A stretch of DNA of 51,964 bases, taken from the NCBI RefSeq assembly GCF_018918285.1, contig NZ_JAHLQF010000006.1, positions 1 to 51,964 on the forward strand, in the 5' to 3' direction. This stretch comes from Clostridium mobile (lineage in GTDB: Bacteria; Bacillota; Clostridia; Clostridiales; Clostridiaceae). Each line of letters opens with the position of its first letter. Position 1 is the stretch's first letter. The notes under the pieces were generated by a model. It did no database searches and was not told the DNA's origin. It was given only the letters and a program-made list of their open reading frames with translations. Positions 7,291 to 14,852 of this stretch are shown one piece after another. The translations under genes were made by a program, and so were the position numbers.

Positions 7291-8271
7291 TTAAAATAGA
7301 CTTATCTGGTTATACTCTACCTGTGCTTTTATCCAAGGCTCATACTCTTCCCATTTACAAGATTTATAAATCCTTGAGTTTACCCATCTAGCAAAATGTT
7401 TTAATCTTTTATCATCCTTTTGGTTGTACACCATTACGAATGGATCTACTTTCATTTCTCTAAGTTTTATAAATCTGTACATGTCTTCTTCAAAAGTTGT
7501 ATTAAAACCAACTAATGTGAAGCACATATGCCTATAAGGTTTAATAAATTTACTAAGTGTTTTTATTCCCTCCATGACTTGATTTTCAAAACCCATCAAA
7601 TCCCATGCGTAGTGGATACTTCTCAAATGTCTTACTTCACTCAATGCCTTTGCTATATCTTCATTTACAAGTCTTACGTCACACCCTTGGTTAATATCTA
7701 CTATTAACTTGCGTTCTTTAACTTCTTTTAATTTATCTATACAGTATGGGTCTGCTGTAAGGTTATTATCATGAAGGATTAAAACATTACTTTTAGGATT
7801 TAACAAATCCTTTATCTCTGCAACATGTCTAAACTTTCCTTCTTTCTTAGGCACAAAGCAGAAACCACATTCTCTTACACACCCTCTTGAAGTAAAACCC
7901 ATACCTGCATTAACTATCTCTGTAGCCTTTTGAAGTTTACGTTCTTTAGTCATTATTCCTCTCATTCTACTTGCTATATCTTCAACAGAGTATAAGTCAT
8001 AATCAGGTTTACTAAATTCAATTTCTTTGGGCAGCACTTTATTTATGTCCCAGCCAGTACCACCAATTTCAATCTTATCTCCATAAATATTTTGCAATTC
8101 CTCACATTTCCCTTTGGACTTAGTAAATATGGCACTGGCATATATTTTTTCATATGTCTTATTAGGCTGTACAAATTCAACATCTTCGCCTATTCCTTTG
8201 TAGTAACTAGATATCTTCATCAATGCCAGATTAGGTATTTTACTATCAATATCTATCAATCCTATTGCCAC
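7291..8271 (-). CDS. Radical SAM domain protein
   Basis: 326 residues. The cluster-binding motif CxxxCxxC is at C131, C135 and C138 (SRGCVRECGFC), preceded by a cobalamin-binding-like N-terminal segment without a clear histidine motif. A TIM-barrel-like remainder includes LILHDNNLTADP. Enzymes of this class cleave S-adenosylmethionine to a radical. The substrate is unknown; the gene sits between small early genes and the D12 methylase, so a nucleic acid or nucleotide substrate is possible. The start is GTG (8269-8271), with GGTGATAAG upstream. Confidence 0.85.
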   Translation of the reverse strand: MAIGLIDIDSKIPNLALMKISSYYKGIGEDVEFVQPNKTYEKIYASAIFTKSKGKCEELQNIYGDKIEIGGTGWDINKVLPKEIEFSKPDYDLYSVEDIASRMRGIMTKERKLQKATEIVNAGMGFTSRGCVRECGFCFVPKKEGKFRHVAEIKDLLNPKSNVLILHDNNLTADPYCIDKLKEVKERKLIVDINQGCDVRLVNEDIAKALSEVRHLRSIHYAWDLMGFENQVMEGIKTLSKFIKPYRHMCFTLVGFNTTFEEDMYRFIKLREMKVDPFVMVYNQKDDKRLKHFARWVNSRIYKSCKWEEYEPWIKAQVEYNQISLF

Positions 8272-8311
8272 CTTATCACCATCCTTTGTATCGTCTTATT
8301 TGTATGGCAAA

Positions 8312-8806
8312 CTATTTTTCTTCATATATTTCAAAATCATCAATATTTGACTGCCTTACATTACCTCTACTTGCTTCATTTATTAATTCCCAATTGATTT
8401 CAGATATTTCTAATTTACTACCATCTTTTAAAATAAGTTCAATTCCTTCAATATCTTCAAACACTGCATCTTCTGCACTTTCAATATCTTCTGATTTTAT
8501 AAAAAAGCTAACTCTTCCAGATAGACTTACTGCTCCGTAAAATTCTTTTAATTGATTCTCAACTTTATTTTCAAAATAATCACCATTCCACCAATTGGAA
8601 TATTTAAAAGCTACATGTGCTATATTTATATAACCCTCTTCATCAATTAACTCGCCTATATCATTATTACTTAGTCCAATTTGATATAGTATATTTCTAT
8701 TTGTTTTATTGTCTTCCACAGTAACAGAAGAACAGTTTTCTCCGTCTGCATCGTTATCAACAAACTCCATAGTATTTATCAATTCTAATTTTTCTAAATC
8801 ATTCAT
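8312..8806 (-). CDS. Hypothetical acidic protein
   Basis: 164 residues, strongly acidic (long runs of Asp/Glu in both halves), with a central FKYSNWWNGDYFENKV segment. TGGAGGTTTG precedes the ATG. A DNA-mimic or anti-restriction role would suit the acidity and the methylase neighbour, but that is only a guess; no family recognised. Confidence 0.55.
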   Translation of the reverse strand: MNDLEKLELINTMEFVDNDADGENCSSVTVEDNKTNRNILYQIGLSNNDIGELIDEEGYINIAHVAFKYSNWWNGDYFENKVENQLKEFYGAVSLSGRVSFFIKSEDIESAEDAVFEDIEGIELILKDGSKLEISEINWELINEASRGNVRQSNIDDFEIYEEK

Positions 8807-8849
8807 TTAACAAACCTCCATTTTTTATTTTTGGTACGCATAATTTTCA

Positions 8850-9650
8850 CTAACCAAATAATGAAATTTGTTTTGGTATTTCATAATTGGCCCAAATAAC
8901 TTCTATTCTTTCTTTCCCTTGCTCTGCATTGGTTTTTATCTCAACTTTACTCCAATCGTTTAATAGATCATTGTATAAATCTGAATCATATCCACTAAGC
9001 AGCACAGGTCCTGAATGTTCTTTTAATACCTTTATTAATTCTTCATGCTCATGGTCCTCAGTCATTTCCACATTGTAATACCTTTGTCTCCTGGTGCTTA
9101 GTAAATATGGTGGGTCCACATATATTAAACAATTTTTCTTATTGTACTTTTTTATTAATTCCAAGGCATTTGTATTTTCTATTTCCGCATCTTTTAACCT
9201 ATCTGCAGCTTGAAGTATTCTTTCCGGAACTTTGTTCCAATCTCCACTTACTCTCTGTTTACACTGTCCTCCTAGTACTGGGCCTGCATGTCTCCAACTG
9301 GAAGAGTAGTATTGCATACCTGCTCTGGCCATATTAGCTCTTATTAAAAATTGCCTTGCTCTTTCTATGTCACTTCCGGAACGATTATAAGATTCTTTGT
9401 ATTCTTCTTTACTGTATGGAGTAAAATAAATTAACTTGGCCAATTCTTCTGGCGTATTTCTGATACATCTAAAGAGATTAACTACTTCGCTATCTAAATC
9501 ATTTAATATCTCTGTATTGCATGGTGTTTTGGAAAAGAATACTGCTCCTGAGCCAAAGAATGGCTCTAGATAAATTTTATGTTCAGGCATTAAATCCACT
9601 ATTTTATTTGCTATACTCCATTTAGTTCCCGGCCATTTTAAAACCTTCAA
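8850..9650 (-). CDS. D12-class DNA adenine N6-methyltransferase (Dam-like)
   Basis: 266 residues. The N-terminus carries the SAM-binding motif of D12 enzymes (KWPGTKWSIA, then YLEPFFGSGAVFFS). The catalytic DPPY is in LIYVDPPYLLS near residue 172. It methylates adenine N6 in a short site, as Dam does; the site is not predictable by eye. The start is TTG (9648-9650) with GGGGGTG upstream. Downstream of the recombinase-type genes it probably shields replicating phage DNA from restriction. Confidence 0.92.
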   Translation of the reverse strand: MKVLKWPGTKWSIANKIVDLMPEHKIYLEPFFGSGAVFFSKTPCNTEILNDLDSEVVNLFRCIRNTPEELAKLIYFTPYSKEEYKESYNRSGSDIERARQFLIRANMARAGMQYYSSSWRHAGPVLGGQCKQRVSGDWNKVPERILQAADRLKDAEIENTNALELIKKYNKKNCLIYVDPPYLLSTRRQRYYNVEMTEDHEHEELIKVLKEHSGPVLLSGYDSDLYNDLLNDWSKVEIKTNAEQGKERIEVIWANYEIPKQISLFG

Positions 9651-9662
9651 TTCTACACCCCC

Positions 9663-9746
9663 TTATGTCGCATAATCTTCTAAGTCTTGTATTATTACAC
9701 CTTCCATGTTGCTTTTAGGCTTTTTAAAATAACCTATTATCTTCAT
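9663..9746 (-). CDS. Small hypothetical peptide, 27 aa
   Basis: 27 residues (MKIIGYFKKPKSNMEGVIIQ...). Its ATG overlaps the stop of the preceding small gene (ATGA), and its own stop lies just before the methylase ribosome site. Translational coupling supports it being real, but it is very short. Confidence 0.4.
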   Translation of the reverse strand: MKIIGYFKKPKSNMEGVIIQDLEDYAT

Positions 9747-9838
9747 ATCCCTAACCCCCATAATCCACCTACTAACCCAAACATAATACTCCAAAACCCT
9801 AAACACTCTATAATAAATTCTATCTTTTCATTCTTCAC
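9743..9838 (-). CDS. Small membrane peptide, 31 aa
   Basis: 31 residues starting at GTG, with AGGAGGATTA upstream. One hydrophobic helix fills the C-terminal two thirds (LGFWSIMFGLVGGLWGLGI). Function unknown. Confidence 0.5.
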   Translation of the reverse strand: MKNEKIEFIIECLGFWSIMFGLVGGLWGLGI

Positions 9839-9861
9839 TTTCTAATCCTCCTGTATTATAA

Positions 9862-9929
9862 TGGAGGGTGGGAGGTACGAACTCCCAGACCCTAAACTTT
9901 AGGCACTCTGCAAAGGGTGCTATTCCTCT
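9862..9929 (-). ncRNA. tRNA-like hairpin cluster, degenerate
   Basis: Read on minus, three hairpins follow in cloverleaf order: GCAC/GTGC with a 10-base loop (like a D arm), CCTAA/TTAGG, and TGGGAG-TTCGTAC-CTCCCA (like a T arm), then ACCCTCCA. The segment between the D-like and T-like arms is about 7 bases too short, there is no proper anticodon loop, and the T loop lacks the invariant A58. A functional tRNA is unlikely; it may be a decayed tRNA, a structured leader, or chance. Confidence 0.35.
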
Positions 9930-10081
9930 ATACATTCAAATTCTATCTTGTCTTTTTCCCTGTTGTACTTTACACTCTTGATATAAAATCCTGGATTTTC
10001 ATTGTCATATATTTTTAATCCTTCTTTCTCCATTTTCGAAATATGATTATTTAGTTGGTTAAACATTTCGTAAAAACTCAA
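9920..10081 (-). CDS. Hypothetical protein, 53 aa
   Basis: 53 residues from a TTG directly abutting the stop of the ERF gene, with AAGGTGAG at good spacing; an ATG at 10066 lacks a ribosome site. Amphipathic helices (YEMFNQLNNHISKMEKEG) precede a beta segment (GFYIKSVKYNREKDKIEFE). No family recognised. Confidence 0.5.
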   Translation of the reverse strand: MSFYEMFNQLNNHISKMEKEGLKIYDNENPGFYIKSVKYNREKDKIEFECIEE

Positions 10082-10672
10082 TTAACTCACCTTGCTTTCT
10101 ATTTCTTTACAAATTTCCTCATATGCTTTGCCTTTTGGAATATCAGCAGATTTTGTATATCCCTTTTCTAGTAAAATTTTCTTGACTAATTCTGTATTAC
10201 CTTTTGCTATTGCAAATAAGCGTTTCTGTTGTCCATCAGATATTGTAATAACATTTCCTTTGCTTCCTTCTTTTTCAGAATGAGTGTTGGTTGCGTCGCT
10301 ATCTTTTGTATCATCAATACAAAATAATCCGTTTAAAGCATATTTTCTTGCATAAGAACTTGTGCTACCTGTTATTTGAGATAAATCCATACCTTTTTTA
10401 GTTTCATCTTCTCTTGCGTATGCACTAACTTCTATTTTTTCACCCTTTTCTGTATCTATTAGTGTTGCTATAGCTTTTATATAGATTCTATCTCCTATTT
10501 GTTCCACATTATCATTTAAGACTAAAATTGCATTTACTTCTTTTAACATTGGCTTCACACCTTCCAATATATCTTCGCAACTTCTGTATTTGTATTTACC
10601 AAAATCATTAAATTGATTTTTAGGTGCTTTTAGCTTGTTTTGTATATCCATCAGTTTTTGGTATATATTCAT
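10082..10672 (-). CDS. erf: ERF-family single-strand annealing recombinase
   Basis: 196 residues with the ERF superfamily core: FGKYKYRSCEDILEGVKPML at about 24-43, then the signature GMDLSQITGSTSSYARKYAL near 100-119 and NGLFCIDDTKDSD. ERF proteins anneal complementary single strands in phage recombination and circle formation (known for P22 Erf). A C-terminal tail (ITISDGQQKRLFAIAKG...) looks like a separate small helical domain found on phage recombinases. Its ATG overlaps the preceding gene's stop. Works with ssb and the RuvC-like resolvase. Confidence 0.92.
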   Translation of the reverse strand: MNIYQKLMDIQNKLKAPKNQFNDFGKYKYRSCEDILEGVKPMLKEVNAILVLNDNVEQIGDRIYIKAIATLIDTEKGEKIEVSAYAREDETKKGMDLSQITGSTSSYARKYALNGLFCIDDTKDSDATNTHSEKEGSKGNVITISDGQQKRLFAIAKGNTELVKKILLEKGYTKSADIPKGKAYEEICKEIESKVS

Positions 10673-10830
10673 GCTACATTCTCCTTTTCTTTTTCTTTGT
10701 AATTAAATTGATCCTTAAATATATCTAATGCTATTTGCCATGCATTTACTGTCGCTTTCCCTGCTGCTGTATCTGTAAAAGGATAGTCTCTAATCATACC
10801 TTCAAGTGTTCTAACATATACATATTCCAT
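10669..10830 (-). CDS. Hypothetical protein, 53 aa
   Basis: 53 residues (MEYVYVRTLEGMIRDYPFTD...). AAGGAGGAAAAGTG precedes the ATG, and its TGA overlaps the ERF start as ATGA. The end is a highly charged KEKEKEN tail. No family recognised; coupled expression suggests a link to recombination. Confidence 0.6.
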   Translation of the reverse strand: MEYVYVRTLEGMIRDYPFTDTAAGKATVNAWQIALDIFKDQFNYKEKEKENVA

Positions 10831-11420
10831 CACTTTTCCTCCTTTTCAACTACTCTTGATGCCCACATATCAGCGAAATGTAAAAGCATATATAAAGGTG
10901 TTTCATTTCCTTTAATTTGATACCACAACGCCCCGTATGCTCCGTTATGACTTAATATTGCATGTCTTTCTTCATGAGTAAGGCGAATATATCTCTCAAT
11001 AATTGATAAGCTTAAAACCTCATGTGGCACGTTTAAAAGACTTTTATTAATTACATAAGGTTTGTTTTTGCTTAGCGAACCATCTTTTAAATAATTGTCC
11101 TCATAATGAGGTGTGTTATCTATTCCCATTTTGCCTATATCATGCAAGAGTGAAGTTATAATAATACTACTCATTTTATTTGGCTCAAATTTTATTGCTT
11201 CACTTGTGTTGCCATGTCTTATAAAATCAATTCCCCATGCAGTCGCAAACATATAATCAAATACATTCAAGCTATGCTCTGCTAGTCCACTTGGTCTTGA
11301 TAAATGATGTTGGCTGCTGCAAGGTGCTTGGTAAAACCCTTGGTTGTCCATGCAACTTAGCAAATCTTGAATCCCTTCTCTGCCAGTTGATAATAATAAT
11401 TGCTCCATTCTTTGTTTCAC
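10830..11420 (-). CDS. HD-domain phosphohydrolase
   Basis: 196 residues. Metal-binding residues of the HD superfamily are visible: H49 (GLAEHSLNVF), H93-D94 (SLLHDIGK) and a later Asp (LHFADMWAS). The family hydrolyses phosphate bonds in nucleotides or RNA. The start is GTG with GGAGGGATTAAA upstream. Its place directly before the ERF gene is seen in many Firmicute phages; the substrate is unknown, and control of nucleotide pools or signal nucleotides is possible. Confidence 0.85.
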   Translation of the reverse strand: MKQRMEQLLLSTGREGIQDLLSCMDNQGFYQAPCSSQHHLSRPSGLAEHSLNVFDYMFATAWGIDFIRHGNTSEAIKFEPNKMSSIIITSLLHDIGKMGIDNTPHYEDNYLKDGSLSKNKPYVINKSLLNVPHEVLSLSIIERYIRLTHEERHAILSHNGAYGALWYQIKGNETPLYMLLHFADMWASRVVEKEEK

Positions 11421-11460
11421 TTTAATCCCTCCAATTTAATTCGATACAATAAACAATGTT

Positions 11461-11727
11461 CTAAGATAGTCTATTTCCATCTCCATCATAAAACCTTAAA
11501 TCTTCAAGCCTAGAAGTTGCATCACTCAGACTGCCAATAACATCTTCCAATACTTTGTATGTATTATAGTCATCCTCATGTACAAAACTTTGTTTTTGTT
11601 CTACTCTTTCTTTTATAAGATTAATACACTCTGATATATTATTGTAATCACTTATATCACTATTCATTTTTGCAGTTTTTAAATCTATTTTAAATTGTTT
11701 ATATTTTTTCTCTAAATCATTTTCCAT
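11461..11727 (-). CDS. Hypothetical coiled-coil protein, 88 aa
   Basis: 88 residues, predicted mostly helical with heptad-like spacing (LEKKYKQFKIDLKTAKM, CINLIKERVEQK). The start at 11727 has GGGGAGTG at correct spacing; a farther ATG at 11742 has no ribosome site. No family recognised. Confidence 0.6.
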   Translation of the reverse strand: MENDLEKKYKQFKIDLKTAKMNSDISDYNNISECINLIKERVEQKQSFVHEDDYNTYKVLEDVIGSLSDATSRLEDLRFYDGDGNRLS

Positions 11728-11752
11728 AATTTCACTCCCCATTTAAATCAAT

Positions 11753-11911
11753 CTAATGAATAATAATCTCCATAGCCTTTCTATACATCTTCTTTCTTTT
11801 CTTCTCTGCAAGTCTTTCAGCCTGTTCCCATGTTATCCCCTTAGTTTCACATAGTCGCATTACCTCAGATACTACAAAGACATCTGTTAAGTCTTTAATC
11901 TCTTTATTCAT
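11753..11911 (-). CDS. Hypothetical protein, 52 aa
   Basis: 52 residues starting MNKEIKDLTDVFVVSEVM. GAAGGAGGTATAACC precedes this ATG, so the longer reading that would overlap the YopX gene was rejected. Contains a Lys/Arg-rich C-terminal helix. No family recognised. Confidence 0.6.
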   Translation of the reverse strand: MNKEIKDLTDVFVVSEVMRLCETKGITWEQAERLAEKKRKKMYRKAMEIIIH

Positions 11912-11913
11912 GG

Positions 11914-12276
11914 TTATACCTCCTTCAATAATCCTGAATTTTCGTAGATGTTCCCAGCCTTTAAAAGACCTTTGTAAATGTATTGAGAACCTGGAATAAA
12001 TGCATTTGTCATTATAAAGGTTTCGTCTTGAAGTTCTACTTCCCATAATAGTTTTTCTTTATCCTCTAACAAATCCCCCTCATAAATATCTACACTGTTT
12101 TTATCTTTAAGTCCTGTATATTGTAATAATTTAATTTCTTCAAACCTTCTGAAATAGCTTTCTTTAGTATAATCATTAAACAATTTTACTAGTTGGTCTT
12201 TAAAATCTATAAATTCTACATTCCTCATTTTTTCATCTATTGTATCCCATGCCATAAATTTAATTTCTCTATTCAT
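11914..12276 (-). CDS. YopX family protein
   Basis: 120 residues. The hallmark blocks of YopX proteins are present: IKFMAWDTIDEKM at the start, LLQYTGLKDKNSVDIYEGDLL at about 51-71, then a beta-rich C-terminal part. The family is common in early operons of Firmicute phages and has no proven activity. Second gene of the operon after the Cro-like regulator. Confidence 0.9.
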   Translation of the reverse strand: MNREIKFMAWDTIDEKMRNVEFIDFKDQLVKLFNDYTKESYFRRFEEIKLLQYTGLKDKNSVDIYEGDLLEDKEKLLWEVELQDETFIMTNAFIPGSQYIYKGLLKAGNIYENSGLLKEV

Positions 12277-12287
12277 AACCTTCCTCC

Positions 12288-12467
12288 TTAAAATAAATTC
12301 ATGTCCACACCTAATATCAATGAAATATCCTTTAGAACTTTTAAACAGCCATCTCTTTCTCCAGATTCTAAATACCTGATATATCGTTCTGTAAGTCCTG
12401 TCATGTCAGCAAGCTGTTTTTGAGTATATCCTTTTTCTAGTCTAGCTTGCTTAAGAAACTCCCTCAC
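12288..12467 (-). CDS. Cro-like HTH regulator
   Basis: 59 residues from GTG (12465-12467) with AAGGAGGGGATTAG upstream. A complete HTH_3 helix-turn-helix spans residues 4-57 (YTQKQLADMTGLTERYIRYL). It is the first gene leftward from the promoter at 12509-12537 and is divergent from the cI-like gene, the usual Cro position. Expected to bind the shared operators and favour the lytic state. Confidence 0.85.
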   Translation of the reverse strand: MREFLKQARLEKGYTQKQLADMTGLTERYIRYLESGERDGCLKVLKDISLILGVDMNLF

Positions 12468-12508
12468 CTAATCCCCTCCTTCGTGAACTATGTGTTCCTG
12501 TTAATTCT

Positions 12509-12537
12509 ATTATAGTTCTAATTATTCTAAAAGTCAA
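12509..12537 (-). promoter_or_regulatory. Cro / early operon promoter with operators
   Basis: On minus, TTGACT (12532-12537), a 17-bp spacer and TATAAT (12509-12514) form a near-perfect sigma-A promoter. The spacer holds two TTAGAA-type boxes about one helical turn apart, and further boxes lie at 12502-12508 and 12544-12552. A repressor on these boxes would block the early operon. Confidence 0.88.
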
Positions 12538-12650
12538 GAATATAATTCTAATATTTTTCTACACTTTTCTTACTTTCTTACTTTTTTTTCTTATTTTAAA
12601 CTTTTTATGATTAATTTTATTAAAAAGTCTATACATTTTCTAAAAAATGT

Positions 12651-12706
12651 ATTAGAATAGAATATGTCGCTTAGAATGTGTATAAATATTCTAACAACTG
12701 AGTATA
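12651..12706 (+). promoter_or_regulatory. cI promoter/operator region
   Basis: Upstream of the cI-like gene lie ATTAGAAT (12650-12657), a dyad TTAGAAT-N10-ATTCTAA (12671-12694) and the -10-like TATAAT at 12703-12708. A separate dyad, ATACATTTT-N4-AAAATGTAT, lies at about 12630-12651. The -35 is weak. This arrangement suggests autoregulation of the repressor. Confidence 0.6.
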
Positions 12707-12738
12707 ATAATATTATAAAAACTATGAGGTGGGGAAAA

Positions 12739-13104
12739 ATGAGAATAGGAGATTTGATTAAAACTAAAAGAATGGAAAAGGGATTGAGTCAGGATCAGTT
12801 AGCGCAATTGATTGGAAGCACTCAAAGAGTGGTAAGTAATTGGGAAGCTAACAAGAATGAACCTAGTCCAGTATATATACCAAAATTATCTAACACATTA
12901 AATATTCCACTGGAAGAACTTACTTCGACTCCAGAATTATTTTCTGATTTTGCAGAGAAGAAAGAAGATAATAAGTTATTGCAATTGATTAATGCATTAC
13001 ATGAAACTGAAGTAATTACTTCAGATAATATAGATGAGAATACTCAAGCTATTATCATAAGTATGGTTAAAAAATATTTAAAAGAAAAAGAAGGCAGGGA
13101 CTAA
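12739..13104 (+). CDS. cI-like repressor, short form
   Basis: 121 residues from the ATG after GAGGTGGGG. The HTH_3 domain is at residues 1-60 (LIKTKRMEKGLSQDQLAQLI, then GSTQRVVSNWE), followed by a helical C-terminal half. There is no LexA-like Ser/Lys peptidase domain, so induction would not be by RecA-stimulated self-cleavage. It faces the Cro-like gene across shared TTAGAAT boxes and is the best candidate for the master repressor. A stem-loop terminator follows. Confidence 0.88.
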   Translation: MRIGDLIKTKRMEKGLSQDQLAQLIGSTQRVVSNWEANKNEPSPVYIPKLSNTLNIPLEELTSTPELFSDFAEKKEDNKLLQLINALHETEVITSDNIDENTQAIIISMVKKYLKEKEGRD

Positions 13105-13124
13105 TCCACTGCTCTTTTTTTATG
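13094..13124 (+). terminator. Terminator after cI-like gene
   Basis: GCAGGGA...TCC-A-CTGC forms a stem with one bulged base, followed by a run of seven T on the plus strand. It overlaps the end of the convergent 43-aa gene. Confidence 0.6.
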
Positions 13125-13232
13125 TACTTCTTTAGTTATTAATTCCCCCAACTCTTTTACTTCTTCACATGTCAAACTTTCAAACTTCTGAAATTCTTCT
13201 AATCCTTTTAATTTCTTTAGTAATTCTTTCAT
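13101..13232 (-). CDS. Hypothetical protein, 43 aa
   Basis: 43 residues (MKELLKKLKGLEEFQKFESL...), helical and charged. AAGGGGGAAAATTTA precedes the ATG. Convergent with, and overlapping, the end of the repressor gene. No family recognised. Confidence 0.5.
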   Translation of the reverse strand: MKELLKKLKGLEEFQKFESLTCEEVKELGELITKEVHKKRAVD

Positions 13233-13527
13233 TTAAATTTTCCCCCTTGTTTTGTCATAATAATATTGTATCATAAATTTTGGAATTAGAACATACGTTC
13301 CTAAGAAATATTTTTCCAACAAGTTAATTATAACATTTTTCCCTAAAATAGGGCATGTAATCGTACAACAATTTACTACAAAATTTAATGTCATTAAAAA
13401 TTGTTTATTCCTACCAGGAATATTTCATAAAATTAACATTCTTAATTGTCGAATTTTGTCTTTACTGTATTTGTTGATTATGCTAAGATTTAAGTATAAA
13501 TTGCTTTATATCTGAGGTGCGTCAAAA
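13233..13527. promoter_or_regulatory. Intergenic region with palindromes and a promoter
   Basis: No gene is seen. Two dyads stand out: CCCTA-N3-TAGGG (13341-13353) and ATTCCT-N3-AGGAAT (13407-13421). A plus-strand promoter-like pair TTGTTG-N18-TATAAA lies at about 13469-13498, upstream of the HTH gene at 13528. The dyads could be its operators. Confidence 0.5.
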
Positions 13528-13740
13528 ATGCTTAAAATAAAAGAAAATAGAAAATTTAAAGAAATAACGCAGAATGAAATTGCTAAAAAACTGAATGTTA
13601 GTCAAAGTTATATTTCTAAAATAGAAAACGATTCTACAAAATGTAGTGTATACATGTTGGAACAGATAGGTGATATATTAGAAATGTGTCCTCGAGATTT
13701 GATAGGCTGTAAATGTCATGAAGAGAAAAAGGCACTATAA
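13528..13740 (+). CDS. Small HTH regulator
   Basis: 70 residues. HTH_3 fold at 2-56 (ITQNEIAKKLNVSQSYISKI), then a short tail with two Cys (GCKCHEEKK). GAGGTG lies eight bases before the ATG. It is the only gene rightward from its own promoter and faces the rep operon end to end. A regulator of plasmid or lysogeny functions is likely; its target is unknown. Confidence 0.8.
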   Translation: MLKIKENRKFKEITQNEIAKKLNVSQSYISKIENDSTKCSVYMLEQIGDILEMCPRDLIGCKCHEEKKAL

Positions 13741-13748
13741 AGTGCCTT
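13726..13748. terminator. Bidirectional terminator between HTH gene and rep operon
   Basis: AAGGCACT-ATAA-AGTGCCTT forms an 8-bp stem. On minus it is followed by TTTTT and so ends the rep operon; on plus it ends the HTH gene, with a weaker T tract. Confidence 0.8.
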
Positions 13749-13919
13749 CTATAATTTGCTAGCCTTTAATATAATTTCATCATCAGTATAAGTATTATTT
13801 AAAAAGTTTATTTCTTTATCTATATTTTTTAATATATATTCAATTTTTAATTCTTTCTGTCCTAATGCCAGTTGATGTATTGCTACTTTTGCATATGATG
13901 TAATTAAATCATTATTCAT
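13749..13919 (-). CDS. Hypothetical protein, 56 aa, end of rep operon
   Basis: 56 residues, helical (ITSYAKVAIHQLALGQKELK). Its ATG directly follows the stop of the rep gene upstream, so it is translationally coupled to it. It may help control replication; no family recognised. Confidence 0.6.
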   Translation of the reverse strand: MNNDLITSYAKVAIHQLALGQKELKIEYILKNIDKEINFLNNTYTDDEIILKASKL

Positions 13920-14852
13920 TTACCCATCAATCCCCCTTAATTTTCTTTCTATTTCTGCTAACTGCTCTGTTGAATATTCTCTCTGGTTATAATCTGTAAA
14001 TGTACTAGCTTTCTTACTTGGAACATATCCCTCTGAAGCCCTATCCATGGCTTTTTCCCTATTATCTTTTACTTTAGCCTTTTTAACTTCAAATTTAGCA
14101 AGATATTCTTTTACTTGATCTAAATTTAAAAGACCTTTACTGTTCCAATCTTCTAGTGTACTTTGAATATATTTTAAATTAATCTTTTCTGCTCTCAATA
14201 CCATTTCATCTATTGCCTTTAAAATTAAATCTTTAGAGTAAGTATTAAGTAATTGTTTTAACTTATCTTTTTCAGATTTAGTTAAAACTTTACCCTTAGC
14301 ATTTTTATATTTCTTGATGATTGTTTCTTCTTCTTCTAAATTAATCTCTGTAGTAGTCTTAGGAGAAGTCTCTGAAGAAGTCTCTGGTATAGGTCGTTCC
14401 ATGTTGTCACTATCCATAGTGCCATTTTGTCCTGATGTAGATTGTGCCACATTGTCACTATCCATAGTGCCATTTTGTCCCGATGAGATTTCATCAGCGT
14501 TTGAGGGTTCTTCATTCTCTAATTGTTCAACTTTTTTATAATTTATTGTATACCATAAAGTTCTATCATAAGCCTTTTTATTATAGTTTCCTGTTATGAT
14601 TAAATCTTGTTCTTTTAAACTTTTTAATATTCTTTTGATAGTTCTTTCACTCCAAAATGGAAACTGCTCTTGCCACTTTTCTATAGTGTTAAAAGTCCAT
14701 ACATGTTCATCATAATTATTAATCTTAGCTTTTCTGTTGATCTCTAGCCAATAATGTATTTGCTGCAATATTATACTCTCATTTAGTCCTATTTTTACTG
14801 CTAAATCTGGAAGAATTATAAGAGGTTCGCTATCAAGTAATAATTTACTCAT
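13920..14852 (-). CDS. Replication initiator with internal iterons
   Basis: 310 residues from the ATG that follows AGGAGGTG. Residues 5-115 form a winged-helix replication domain (ILPDLAVKIGLNESIILQQI, HYWLEIN, FPFWSERTIKRILKSL). A linker contains the peptide SGQNGTMDSDN twice, and a basic C-terminal part (KYKNAKGKVLTKSEKDKLKQ) follows. It resembles plasmid and phage initiators of Firmicutes. The repeated linker is coded by DNA repeats that look like origin iterons. It is separate from the DnaD-like initiator at 4.6-5.4 kb and likely drives the plasmid state. Confidence 0.8.
   Translation of the reverse strand: MSKLLLDSEPLIILPDLAVKIGLNESIILQQIHYWLEINRKAKINNYDEHVWTFNTIEKWQEQFPFWSERTIKRILKSLKEQDLIITGNYNKKAYDRTLWYTINYKKVEQLENEEPSNADEISSGQNGTMDSDNVAQSTSGQNGTMDSDNMERPIPETSSETSPKTTTEINLEEEETIIKKYKNAKGKVLTKSEKDKLKQLLNTYSKDLILKAIDEMVLRAEKINLKYIQSTLEDWNSKGLLNLDQVKEYLAKFEVKKAKVKDNREKAMDRASEGYVPSKKASTFTDYNQREYSTEQLAEIERKLRGIDG
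14396..14480. repeat. Iterons inside rep gene, candidate plasmid origin
   Basis: On plus, the 13-mer GTGCCAnnTTGTC occurs at 14419, 14444 and 14467, with a degenerate copy at 14396; the periods are 23, 25 and 23 bp, about two helical turns. A longer 29-bp unit containing the dyad CACTAT-CC-ATAGTG is repeated exactly at 14404-14432 and 14452-14480. Iterons within an initiator gene suggest the origin is here; this is inferred. Confidence 0.6.

Noticed and set aside
9862-9929. Functional tRNA gene
   Set aside because: No anticodon arm of normal size, D loop without GG, T loop without A58.
11912-12046. N-terminal extension of the 52-aa gene to 12046
   Set aside because: Overlaps YopX in another frame; the ATG at 11911 has the ribosome site.
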